Both the position numbers and the translations under genes were made by a program. A stretch of DNA of 21,708 nt from Rhizophagus sp. LPA8_4_AMF. Taxonomy: Eukaryota > Glomeromycota > Glomeromycetes > Glomerales > Glomeraceae. The first letter of the stretch is position 1. Each line of letters starts with the position of its first letter. The notes beneath the pieces are model-generated. The model was not told the DNA's origin. It saw only the letters and a program-made list of their open reading frames with translations, and made no database searches. The DNA is taken from positions 1-21,708 of the forward strand of contig JADRCO010001179.1 in NCBI GenBank assembly GCA_021464525.1, read 5' to 3'. Shown here piece by piece: positions 9,434 to 18,948 of this stretch.

Positions 9434-10933
9434 ATGTCTTCAAATTTTTGGGCAGAGTTATCTAACGATTATGAAAAACTTTTCGAAACTCAAATAGGAT
9501 ATGATGTTGTTATTTATGCTGGAGAAGAACAAAATGTTAAAGAAATTCATGCTCATTCAAATATTTTATGCATTAGGTCTGAATATTTTAGTGCGGCATT
9601 TTCTACTGAATGGGCTGAAAAAAAGGATGGAAAATTTATTTTACAGAAACCAAATATTTCGCCTCACATATTTAATATTATTCTCAGGTAAAAAAAAACC
9701 AATGAAATATTTATGTTATAAAGTTTTAATAATTCTTAAAAATAATAAAATTAATAATCATTAAATAATAAATTAAGGTTTATTTATTGTGGAAACATTG
9801 AATTGAAAAATTTACAAGGACCAGATGTATTGAAATTATTGATAGCTGTAGATGAACTCAATATTCAACAATTAATTTCTCATATACAAGAATATTTAAT
9901 TGAACGTCAAACTGAATTTTTATATCAAAACCCAACTGGTATTCTTGAAATTGTTTATCAGCATGAAACATTTACAGATTTATGGAATTTTTGTCTTGAA
10001 ACAATTTGTGAAGAACCTAAAATTTTATTTGATTCTGATAAATTTATTAACTTAAAAGCACCTTTATTAGATTTATTATTAAATAGAGATGATTTAAATA
10101 TGAATGAAATCAAAGTTTGGGAAGGTTTATTGAAATGGTGTTTTGCCCAACAAAATGTGGAGAATGATCCAACTAAATGGAGTAAAGATGATATCACAAA
10201 AATTGAGGGATTATTAAATAGATTTATTCCATTAATTGGATTTTATGATATTGAACCAACTGATTTCTTTTATAAAGTTTATATTTACAAAGATATCTTA
10301 CCACAAGAATTAATTCATGATCTTTTGGAATTTCATATTGTTCCTAATATTAAACCTAAAACCAGTATAGTACCATCAAGAAAATCTTATTCAAAATTTA
10401 AACTTGAATCTACTCTAATTCAATCAAAACATATTCCTCTTTTTGCTTCATGGATTGATAAAAAAGATTCTTCACATTATGATTATAAAGATATTCCTTA
10501 CGATTTTAAATTATTATATCATTCAAACCAAAATGGATGTGATGCTGAATCATTTCATCAAAATTGTGATAAAAAAGGAGCTACTATTTGGGTAGCAAAA
10601 ATTCAAGGTTCGAAACAATTAATTGGAGGATATAATCCACTTGATTGGGAAGAGGATGAGAGTGGTGGGTGGAAGACTACTGCAGATAGTTTTATGTTTA
10701 GTTTCACAGATGGAAAAAAAATTTCTACTGCAAAATTAGGTTATGTTAAAAATCCAAAATGTGCTATTTATTGTTTTTATGGTCGAGGTCCACATATGGG
10801 TTTTTTTTGCTGTAAAGGCAATAATGACTGGAAAAATTATGATGGTAAAGCTAATTGTTATCCTAATGTAGGTATTCCAATTTCTGAGTTTACGGTAGAT
10901 CATTATGAAGTATTTCAAGTAACTAAAAAATAG
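9434..10933 (+). CDS. BTB-BACK-TLDc protein, copy 3
   Basis: Exons 9434-9687 and 9778-10933 flank a 90-nt phase-2 intron (GTAAAA...TTAAG), the longest of the five. The acceptor is AAG rather than the TAG or CAG of copies 1 and 2. The product is 469 aa: BTB at about 15-123 (IHAHSNILCIRSEYFSAAF), BACK at about 130-245 and TLDc at about 294-469, ending VFQVTKK. The frame is intact. It belongs to the subgroup of copies 3, 4 and 5 (GNIEL, ILEIVYQHETF, GSKQLIGG). From 10016 to 10500 it is identical to copy 4, although both sides of that tract differ. TLDc has an acidic insertion after LDW (EEDESGG) not seen in the others. The translation start follows ACAATGTCT, the context shared with copies 4 and 5. 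Likely functional, with the role inferred from the family. Confidence 0.9.
10016..10500 (+). repeat. Identity tract shared with copy 4
   Basis: By eye, 485 nt are identical to 16582-17066 (constant offset 6566). About a dozen or more differences lie in the roughly 240 nt of exon 2 before the tract, and differences resume at 10501 and increase after it. This patchwork is what gene conversion or recent unequal exchange leaves. Confidence 0.75.
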
Positions 10934-11410
10934 AACATATATTGTTTATTATATAAACAAATGGTATACTTGACAATTGGCGGTTATACCAATGTTTATA
11001 GTAAAAATACGTTAGTTATAAATTTATTATATCTTTTTGTAATATAAAAGTTTTAAAAAAGAAATTAATTATAAAGTCTATTGAATTTGATTTTAAAAAT
11101 TTTATTGTTCTCATACAAAATGTAAATAAAGATGTATATTAATCCTTTCGATTGAATTAGAATTTGTTTTATTTTATTTGTTTGATTTTTGTGTAGTACA
11201 TGAAATAATTGAAATATCTATCCTATTGATCCCTTAAAATTTTTGGATTTTTTAAATTGAATGTTTTTCACAAATAGAATGGTTTATTTCAAAAAACAAT
11301 TGGAATATAAAATAAAGTTTAAAATTGGGAAATGTAATAAAAAATACTCAAAATATGTATGTTGAACATTTACATAAGAATTAATGCCCGAAGATCTAAT
11401 TCTAAAATAT
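10934..11410 (+). repeat. 3' flank of copy 3, part of the duplicated unit
   Basis: Shared blocks with the copy 4 flank include TTGACAATTGGCGGTTATACCAATG-like sequence (about 10970-10994), AAAGTCTATTGAATT (about 11072), TGGAATATAAAATAAAGTT (11301-11319, exact in copy 4 at 17731-17749) and GATCTAATTCTAAAATATG (about 11393). AATAAA at 11125-11130 may be a polyadenylation signal. No gene is seen. Confidence 0.6.
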
Positions 11411-11469
11411 GGGAATTATTTGTGTTAACGATGGTTACAAACCTTAAAAGAAAATATAAAAAGTAGAGT

Positions 11470-11754
11470 ATGAATACGAATAATGGAAATACAGCATTGG
11501 GTCATTGAACTGAAATTGAAACTGTTAAAGATTAGCATCCTTTACCTTTTAATATAAGAGTTGATGAAGTTTTGAAGAGACGTGAATTACCTTAACACAT
11601 TAAAAAAGAGATGCTGTTAAAAACATCATTAGATTGAAAAAATCATTAAATATTTATGTGTTTTAATGCTTTTGAAGTGAAAAAAAGACAAATCAATTAT
11701 GGCATTTTAAAATATAATTTCATGGACAATCTGTACCTAGAATACAGCACCTAG
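11470..11754 (+). pseudogene. Fossil reading frame with five internal stops
   Basis: A single frame from ATG 11470 to TAG 11752 keeps protein-like composition for about 94 codons with no frameshift, but carries five internal stops at 11506 (TGA), 11533 (TAG), 11593 (TAA), 11635 (TGA) and 11647 (TAA). Recognisable stretches are HPLPFNIRVDEVLKRRELP and HIKKEMLLKTSLD. I do not recognise the family. Every stop can be derived from CGA, CAG or CAA by a C-to-T change, as expected from decay of methylated cytosines, though that is inference. It is probably a gene or element inactivated by point mutation only. Confidence 0.35.
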
Positions 11755-12922
11755 AATAAGTGCGGTACAGTGCAATAGTATATAAATTATTTATTTTTCT
11801 TGAAGTAAATCTTAATCTTACTCGACTAATTATTTATAAATCAAACAATCTAATTATGTTTATAAGTTCTATTGATTGCTAGTAGTACAATTCCATTCCG
11901 CCATTTTTGTGCTGACAGTTTCAAATTTATACGCCTGGTCAGTTCTAACATGTATAACTGAATATTTTCATTTTGAACTCTAGTTAAAAATTATATTTCA
12001 TGGTTTTTACATACAAAATTAATTTTGTACATATATTAAATTATGATATATTAATTATTTCCAAAGTGCAATTTTTTGCAATAATGAAAATAAATAAATC
12101 ATACGAAGCTTTTATATGAATAGCAAAAATGAAATTTTTAATATAATAAATTTGAATAATTCACTTGATTTACTATAATTTTACAAGTGGAATAATGCTA
12201 TCATTATTATGCGGTCATAGTAATCTAAAAATTATTGTGATGAAAAAAAAAAAAATAAAAAATTTAACGGATTTAAATTGAGATAATTTATAAAAATTTT
12301 TATACTTTATAATTATATCAAAAAACTTTTATATAGGAAAATAAAAGATGAATCAGAATTGTACAATCTTTAAAACAAAATTATTGCAATAAAATTCGTG
12401 AATCATATTCAATTTCAGGAATAGTATATTTTTAGGAATAATGTACTCTTTTTGAAGTAGGTAACCATCGCATCACCGAATAGGCGAATATTGTCTAATC
12501 CTCGAGTGCGTTACCACCAATTTATGTCAATCGTAAGGTAGTAAGTAAGGAATAAATCGGTAAACAATCGGTATTAAAATGTACAAATGTACAATAAAAA
12601 AGGAATAATCAGTATTTTATTGAAGAAATCGGAAAGGATCAGAAGATTTCTTTATTAGCAAACAAAAGGGATCACTGCTTCACTCGGCGTTCTGTAATAT
12701 TCATTATGTCTTACTACTATGTTAATAACTAGATTCCTTACTAAAGAGCTTCTTCCTAAATCCCGTTCTTTTTATATTTTACAATATGATAGTACTGATC
12801 AGCTGTGTAATATATCAAAAAATGTTTGTTACATATAATATACCAATCATCCAAACCCGACTATGCACAACTGAACATTCGACCAAATTTACTAATTAAA
12901 TAATAGTTAGATAATAAATATT
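11755..12922. other. Non-coding spacer
   Basis: No intact gene is seen. A GC-richer patch at about 12459-12545 can be read on the - strand as short protein-like segments around a stop (GGNALED, then TIFAYSVMRWLPTSK). It may be an old element fragment. A 7-bp inverted repeat (AGAAATC/GATTTCT) lies near 12633-12652. The rest is AT-rich and featureless. Confidence 0.35.
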
Positions 12923-12976
12923 ATGAATAAAAAAAAAATTTTTGTATCAAGTGTGAATAAAGGAAATTATCAATGA
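12923..12976 (+). pseudogene. Short relative of the 6846 start region
   Basis: ATG 12923 reads MNKKKIFVSSVNKGNYQ and stops at 12974. The KIF...NK(E/G)N(Y)Q pattern and the flanking DNA (AATAAAGGAAATTATCAATGAGAC) resemble 6846-7000 (AATAAGGAAAATTAACAATGAGG). It is probably a second, more shortened copy of the same unknown gene's 5' end. Confidence 0.3.
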
Positions 12977-13107
12977 GACAGCAGAATAAATTAATTACGT
13001 AGTAACAATATATAGATTCATGTGATTATAACACTTAGGACGCCCCAACAGTTTCTGTCATACAGTAAATGTAGTTAATGCAGATTATAATTACATCAAT
13101 AAACATA

Positions 13108-13190
13108 TTTATCGGATAATTCCATAATTTTTTATAAATCGTTACATAATTTCTTTATAAATCGTGGAATTTTATCGGATAATTATGTAA
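13108..13190. repeat. Nested direct and inverted repeats
   Basis: TTTATCGGATAATT occurs exactly at 13108-13121 and 13171-13184. TTTATAAATCGT occurs at 13131-13142 and 13154-13165. TTACATAATT (13142-13151) is inverted as AATTATGTAA (13181-13190). The block resembles partial internal duplication of a short element. No reading frame is associated. Confidence 0.55.
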
Positions 13191-13235
13191 TAATTTTATA
13201 GAATCATAGTTCATCAATTTGCATTTAAAAATATT

Positions 13236-13266
13236 ATTTGAATTCAAACCTTTGATTTGAATTCAA
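13236..13266. repeat. Doubled ATTTGAATTCAA palindrome
   Basis: ATTTGAATTCAA is present at 13236-13247 and 13255-13266, and the inner TTGAATTCAA is self-complementary. It lies about 120-150 bp upstream of the ATG of the broken gene at 13385 and may be an old control site. Confidence 0.35.
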
Positions 13267-13384
13267 CAGCATTGTGCAATCAACACCTTTGCTTACGGAA
13301 TTTTTTATATATAAACTCAGATTTCCGAAGTTGTTTTTTTGATAAATAGTAATTACTTCCATCTAAGTACAATTTAAGTACAAT

Positions 13385-14187
13385 ATGAATAATATAGATA
13401 ATAATTTATGTTATGACAGACAACTATTTACTATGGGTTATTCTCAACCTGTCTCAACCCATTTTTACAACTCTTTCGATATGACAACTTGATTTTTCTA
13501 CAAAGATTACCGCAGCTCAACCAATTACGCAACATCAAGAATCTTCATTAACTTCTGAAGAAAATATGATGAATATTTCTGATACATCATGTAATTTTTC
13601 TACTTATAATGTAACGAATCAAGTTGCTATATAATATCAAGAAACTTTTCCAGTTATAAGTTATTTAAAATTTTATCATTTTTATGACAATTTTTTTATC
13701 TTGGAGCTTGTAAAATTATTTTACAAGAAAGTTCTTCTTTTAACAATCATGATCGTCATAGTTACGAGTTCTTTTATTAGCACCCAAACGATCCTTCCAC
13801 AAGATATCATGTTACTTGCAAATTACTTCCAAATTTCTTAGTTGAAAATGTTTTGAATAATGAAATTTGTGGAATAAATTTTGATATCGAATTATTATCA
13901 TTAAATCAAAAGTTCAATCTTGAACAAAGCTTAAAACAAATATTTTTCAATCGAATGCACTGCAATCGAAATACAAATTCATTTATAATGACGTTGTGAA
14001 TCATGAAATGATAAGATAAACCGTTTTAATGGCAGACATTCGAAATTATAATGATAATGATTTTCCAAGCAGTGATCATATTCACCAAGATACAAATGGG
14101 TTGAAAGATAATGTCATTAATACATTTTGTACTTCAGCAAAACAATTTCAAACCCACTCGCTAATTGTTGATATAAATTCGTATTAA
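13385..14187 (+). pseudogene. Broken gene of unrecognised family
   Basis: Protein-like sequence continues for about 800 bp in changing frames. ATG 13385 reads MNNIDNNLCYDRQLFTMGYS and VSTHFYNSFD to a TGA at 13490. A second frame reads a Gln/Ser-rich stretch (AAQPITQHQESSLTSEEN) to a TAA at 13632. A third frame (13709-13996) reads ILQESSSFNNHDRHSYEFFY, an internal TAG at 13778, then HPNDPSTRYHVTCKLLPNFL and GINFDIELLSLNQKFNLEQS to a TGA at 13997. A fourth frame from ATG 14029 encodes 52 residues (MADIRNYNDNDFPSSDHIHQ) to a TAA at 14185. At least three frameshifts and one nonsense codon make it inactive as read. The layout, a disordered polar N-terminus plus a compact region, would suit a regulatory protein, but no known domain is recognised. 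Introns could explain some frame changes but not the TAG. Confidence 0.5.
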
Positions 14188-15838
14188 TATTCATCTTTAG
14201 GATAAATAGAGTACAATATATATTTGCTTTACTAAAATCTTATGGTAAGAAAAAATTGGCCTATATTGTTTTTCAATTCTTTTCATCAATTTTAACACCG
14301 GGTTGTTATATCATTTTTTCCGTTTTCGTCATACATGAGGAATCACAAACTTAATTTTATCATAATATATTAGCATTAGTAAATATTTCTCGGGTGCTGT
14401 TATGTAATTTATTATGAATTTCTAAGATTTTAACACAATAAGTTAATTAAGCTTTAACATATTTATAACAATAAAAGTTAAATCTATTATTTTATATTAG
14501 ATTTTGGCAGATCCTTATTATTGAGCTTTGTATTAGTATAATTCATGTAAAATTTAATAAAGACAATAATGAATATTCAAATGACATCCTTTAAATCAAT
14601 TTATTAATATCATGGGGATGGATAAATGAACAGGCAGGTTCTCATACACAACATATTATAATGTGTACAGTAAAAATTGTAGTTTTTCTTTCAACGCCAC
14701 ATAGAAAAGTAGCTTAATTTAAGCTCAATATGTTGAGTTATGATTACTAAAATAGAACTAACCATTACTTATTTCTTAGATGTTCCCTCTTTTCTATTTT
14801 AGTAACTAGGAGGTTCTAATTTGTGACCACTAATTAAAAAACTTTTTAATGAATGTTTTATTTATTTATAAATTTATTTGTAATTAATAAATAATGAAAG
14901 TGTAGTAAAAAAAAAAAAATTGAAGGGTTTTTTAATGAAGAATTCATCTTAGTTTAATTTATTATATTTTCTATTATTACAAAATTTTTTAATTTATTAC
15001 TTCACATTAGAAACTCAAAATATGACCATATTGGTTACAGTATGATTTCCTTAATGGTGTCTTCCGGAATATACCATTTCACAAAGTTAAATTTCTGAAT
15101 TCCATAGAAAACATAAATAATAATATCAAAATAATAAATATGAATAATATAAATTACCGTAAAATGAAAATTTTGAATAGGAAAAATTTTATTATTTGAA
15201 AAGACCCAGCAATTTGTTTAAAACAGACCATCCTTTATTATAATATGTTACTATTAACTAAAATATTAAATAAAGTAAATTTGTAGTATATTTGACTTTA
15301 TTTGATTGGCTTATTGTATTTGCTTTACAAACTTCAGTGCCATATACAGTAGGTAGGAAAAAATTCTATATTTATAGTAATAGGTTAAATTACAGAAACA
15401 GGAATATATAATCCAAGATCACTAATGGTTGTGAGTGAACAAAATTTGGATTATTTTTATGTGAATAAAATATTTCTAAAATTATGGAAAGTAGATTTCA
15501 CCATTACATTTTTTAATCAAAATATTTAAATCCTACTTAATGAAGTAAGTTGTCCATATTTTATATGGCATTGCAAAGGTAATTTTCACTGCATTTCAAA
15601 AGTCAAGCAATATAATAATTAATATAAAATTATGTATGATGTTCAACTTCTCATCTAATTAAAAAGTCCTTACTAATATTTGGCGAATCATCTTTAAGAA
15701 TATCTCTAAAACCTATTTGATCACAATTACTATTTGTACAACTGTTAACAGTATGTCATACCTTAAGTCAAATAAATTATTATTATGTTAGGTGGGTTAG
15801 AACTAGTTTTCTTATTTTTTAATTCTTAAAATCAATAA
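14188..15838. other. Non-coding AT-rich spacer
   Basis: No gene is seen. Worn repeat phrases near 14640-14700 and 15413 match others near 1085-1260. Homopolymer A runs occur around 14905-14920. The hairpin at 14744-14805 is listed separately. Confidence 0.4.
14744..14805. repeat. 14-bp inverted repeat, 34-nt spacer
   Basis: TTACTAAAATAGAA (14744-14757) is perfectly inverted as TTCTATTTTAGTAA (14792-14805). GTTACTAAAATAG recurs at 21185-21197, so the arm belongs to a dispersed sequence and not just a local hairpin. Confidence 0.5.
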
Positions 15839-15979
15839 ATTGATCTGCGAATTCACCTGATATTAAATCCCGTGTATGCTTGATAAACCATTTTACCGCA
15901 GTCAATGAAGTCACGTGGTTATGTACGTGTTAATCAAACATTTAAGGTTAATTATTACTTCCAAACGTATGACAAACTC
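15839..15979 (+). promoter_or_regulatory. Upstream module of BTB-TLDc copy 4
   Basis: A distal block TTGATCTGCGAATTCACCTG then ATATTAAATCCCGTGTATG (15839-15878) is shared only with copy 5. It is followed by ACCGCAG (15895), GAAGTCACG (15907-15915, running into CACGTG at 15912-15917), ACATTTAAGGTTAATTATTAC (about 15938-15958, split by a line break in the printed sequence) and AAACGTATGACAAACT (about 15963-15978). The inverted repeat is altered to CACGT...ACGTG (15912-15929). Probable promoter. Confidence 0.6.
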
Positions 15980-16002
15980 TTTTATTCGTTTAACATTTTA
16001 CA

Positions 16003-17495
16003 ATGTCTTCAAAATTTTGGGCAGAATTATCTAATGATTATGAAAAACTTTTTGAAACTGAAATGGGATATGATGTCATTATTTATGCTGGAGAAGAACC
16101 AAATATTAAAGAAATCCATGCTCATTCAAATATTTTATGCATTAGGTCTAAATATTTTCGTTCTGCATTTTCTAATGAATGGGCAGAAAAAAAGGATGGA
16201 AAATTTATTTTAAAGAAACCAAATATTTCTCCTCACATATTTAATATTATTCTCAGGTAAAAAACCCAATGTGTTTAGTTATAAAGCTTTAATATCTGTT
16301 TAAAAATATTACATTAATAATAATTGTTGAATTATATTTTAAGGTTTATTTATTCTGGAAACATTGAATTAAAAAATTTACAAGGACCAGATGTATTGAA
16401 ATTATTGATAGCTGTAGATGAACTCAATATTCAACAATTAATTCCTCATATTCAAGAATATTTAATTGAACATCAAAGTGAATTTCTATATCAAAATCCA
16501 ACTGGTATTCTTGAAATTGTTTATCAGCATGAGACATTTACAGATTTATGGAATATTTGCCTTGAAACAATTTGTAAAGAGCCTAAAATTTTATTTGATT
16601 CTGATAAATTTATTAACTTAAAAGCACCTTTATTAGATTTATTATTAAATAGAGATGATTTAAATATGAATGAAATCAAAGTTTGGGAAGGTTTATTGAA
16701 ATGGTGTTTTGCCCAACAAAATGTGGAGAATGATCCAACTAAATGGAGTAAAGATGATATCACAAAAATTGAGGGATTATTAAATAGATTTATTCCATTA
16801 ATTGGATTTTATGATATTGAACCAACTGATTTCTTTTATAAAGTTTATATTTACAAAGATATCTTACCACAAGAATTAATTCATGATCTTTTGGAATTTC
16901 ATATTGTTCCTAATATTAAACCTAAAACCAGTATAGTACCATCAAGAAAATCTTATTCAAAATTTAAACTTGAATCTACTCTAATTCAATCAAAACATAT
17001 TCCTCTTTTTGCTTCATGGATTGATAAAAAAGATTCTTCACATTATGATTATAAAGATATTCCTTATGATTTTAAATTATTATATCATTCAAACCGAAAT
17101 GGATGTGATGCTGGATCATTTATCAAAATTGTGATAATAAAGGAGCCACTATTTGGGTAGCAAAAATTCAAGGTTCGAAACATTTAATTGGAGGATATAA
17201 TCCACTTGATTGGAATGGGAATGGTGTTTGGAAATCTACTACAGATAGTTTTATGTTTAGTTTCACAGATGGAAAAAGTATTTCTACTGCAAAATTAGCT
17301 TATGTTAAACGTCCAAACAATGCCATTTATTGTGTTAATAATCAAGGTCCACATATGGGACTTTTTTACTGTAATGGCCATAATAATAAATGGTATATTT
17401 ATGGTAATAATACTGGTTGCTATCCTGATATTGGTATTCCAACTTCTGAATTTTCAGTGGATTGTTATGAAGTATTTCAAGTAATTAAAAAATAA
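16003..17495 (+). pseudogene. BTB-BACK-TLDc protein, copy 4, frameshifted
   Basis: Exons 16003-16256 and 16344-17495 flank an 87-nt phase-2 intron (GTAAAA...TTTTAAG). BTB (about 15-123) and BACK (about 130-245) are intact. The conserved Cys at the exon junction (FIYCG) is Ser here. A single base is missing after 17121, where the paralogs have TCATTTCAT and this copy has TCATTTAT. The frame then ends at TAG 17158-17160, giving a 356-residue product that loses most of TLDc. Beyond the lesion the original frame is fully open for 124 codons to the normal family stop at 17493-17495. The lesion is therefore either very recent or a sequencing/assembly error. The 485 nt before it are identical to copy 3. 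If real, the product would be a BTB-BACK protein with a stub of TLDc, possibly able to dimerise with its paralogs. Candidate AATAAA at 17531-17536. Confidence 0.85.
16582..17066 (+). repeat. Identity tract shared with copy 3
   Basis: Partner of 10016-10500. It ends at a T/C difference at 17067, about 55 nt before the frameshift in this copy. The deletion itself is not in the identical tract, so it arose in copy 4 independently of the exchange. Confidence 0.75.
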
Positions 17496-17895
17496 AAATA
17501 AAATCTAAATATTCAGTATTATTTATTGTAAATAAATGATATAAATGTTTATATAATTGCTTGACACTTGGTAATTATACCAATGAATAATTTATGATAA
17601 TAATTTAGTATTTGAAATGCACTAGTTATAAATTTGTTATGATTTATTGTAATATGAATTTATTATAAGTCTATTGAATTCATTATTTGAAATATTGCTA
17701 TGTTGCTATAATATACTGTAAATCAAATAATGGAATATAAAATAAAGTTATAAAATTAAGAATTTAGTAATTATACTCAAAAAATATGAGTTATAGAAAT
17801 TCAGATTTACTTGTTTTGAACTATTTATCATGATTTTTAATAAATAAAGATCTGATTCTAGAATATGAACCAAAAACTCGTTCATGTTCAACTTA
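17496..17895 (+). repeat. 3' flank of copy 4, part of the duplicated unit
   Basis: Shares with copy 5 TATAATTGCTTGA (about 17554), AATTATAC-CAATGAATAATT (about 17571), TGGAATATAAAATAAAGTT (17731-17749) and TTCTAGAATATGAAC...GTTCATGTTCAACTT (17856-17894, matching 20937-20975). Conservation to about 400 bp past the stop shows the duplication extended well beyond the gene. No gene is seen here. Confidence 0.65.
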
Positions 17896-18011
17896 TATAT
17901 CAAAACTTTTCAAAATACAGTAGCTTAACCTGCTTTAAGATTGAAGTCATTGACGAACTTAAGGTAAGCTGTTTAATAAATTAGTAGGGACAGTTCTGGA
18001 AACTGATAAGA

Positions 18012-18291
18012 GTCTGGAGCAGGGACGATGGTTTTCTGCGTTTCACAGAATTTTACAGTAAATCGCGGAATTGGTTTATAAATATGTTGATAATTTTTAA
18101 ATTATTGGCCTAAATTAGAATTTGCGATCATCGTAATTCTGGCTGGCACTAACTTAGCCAGGATTTGTGAATCATAATGCCGCCTGACTTTATGTAATTC
18201 TGCCCAATTCACAGAAGTCACGGAATTATCATTTATCACGGACAGAGTTGGCATTTCATCACCGCAGAAAATCATCGTCCCTGGTCTGGAG
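18012..18291. mobile_element. Non-autonomous hAT-type element (MITE)
   Basis: The element proper spans 18020-18283 (264 bp). Terminal inverted repeats of 21 bp begin CAGGGACGATG and end TTTTCTGCG. They lie at 18020-18040 and 18263-18283, with one mismatch at position 12. They are flanked by an exact 8-bp direct repeat GTCTGGAG (18012-18019 and 18284-18291). An 8-bp target-site duplication with CAGGG-type ends is the hAT superfamily hallmark. Inside are repeated subterminal motifs (TCACAGAA, CGGAATT) and a small stem CTGGCT/AGCCAG (18139-18161), but no reading frame. It must be moved by a transposase encoded elsewhere. Clean ends and an intact duplication suggest fairly recent insertion into the spacer between copies 4 and 5. 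Confidence 0.85.
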
Positions 18292-18309
18292 CTATATTAT
18301 TACATTGAT

Positions 18310-18504
18310 CAGGGAATTTCCAGAAATGACGTCTTTTTCTAAGGGGGAGGGCGTTAAGATGATGATGTTACACATTTCCATTTTTAGACACTTACAGTTA
18401 CTATAATTCTGGCCTTAATTTTGAATTTCCTAAAATGGATGATGACATAGGGAGAGGGTTAAAAATCCCAACATTTAAATTACATCATTTCTGGCCATCC
18501 CCTT
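18310..18504. mobile_element. Second possible TIR element
   Basis: AGGGAATTTCCAGAAATGAC (18311-18330, plus G) is inverted at 18483-18503 as CATCATTTCTGGCCATCCCC plus T, with about 4 mismatches over 21 bp. Inside are two related G-rich phrases (AGGGGGAGGGCGTTAA, AGGGAGAGGGTTAAAA). No matching 8-bp flanks are visible, so it is older, truncated or of a different type from its neighbour 19 bp away. Confidence 0.45.
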
Positions 18505-18948
18505 AATGAAGGGCTAGATATTACTAAATATATATAACAATAATGAATCTATTTTTAATAATGATTGAATGATGATTTGAAATATTAGAAAGAGCACTAT
18601 AAGAATAGATTATTTTTTTTTTTTTGTTAAATATGAAAAGTTTTTTTTGCGGAATTAATGTATTTTTTAATAAAGAATAAGTACCTAAGATTTTTTTTTA
18701 CCAAAAGATATAATTGTCTAAGATCAATTTTCGTAGAAATTAAACTAAAAATGATTAAACAGTTACGAAAGAATATTTTTTTCGGATGATTTTAAACAAC
18801 TAAAAAAATTATTTTTTATTTAAAAGATACAATAATAATTTTTTTTTATTTTAATAAATAAATAATTGTTTAAGATTTTTTTTTTATAAAGAGTTATGGG
18901 TTAAACATATTTTTTTTATTTATTCATTCTTTTAACATCAATATAAAA
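18505..18948. other. Low-complexity A/T spacer
   Basis: Several poly-T runs of 8 or more (about 18611-18625, 18640-18648, 18691-18698, 18839-18847, 18876-18884) and no gene-like sequence. Confidence 0.5.

Noticed and set aside
9958..10197. - strand open frame repeated at 16524-16763
   Set aside because: It is the antisense shadow of the BACK region in copies 3 and 4. It is duplicated only because the sense gene is.
10736..10918. - strand open frame of 60 codons inside copy 3
   Set aside because: Antisense shadow of the TLDc coding sequence, with no independent evidence.
12459..12520. Possible tRNA-like sequence ending near ACCACCA
   Set aside because: No proper D-arm, anticodon arm or T-arm could be formed on either strand. 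Only short GGTAAC/GTTACC complementarity is present.
15905..16213. 102-codon frame overlapping copy 4 exon 1
   Set aside because: It is out of frame with the conserved BTB exon, and similar shadows occur in copies 1 and 3 at 2524 and 9501. The BTB frame is clearly the real one.
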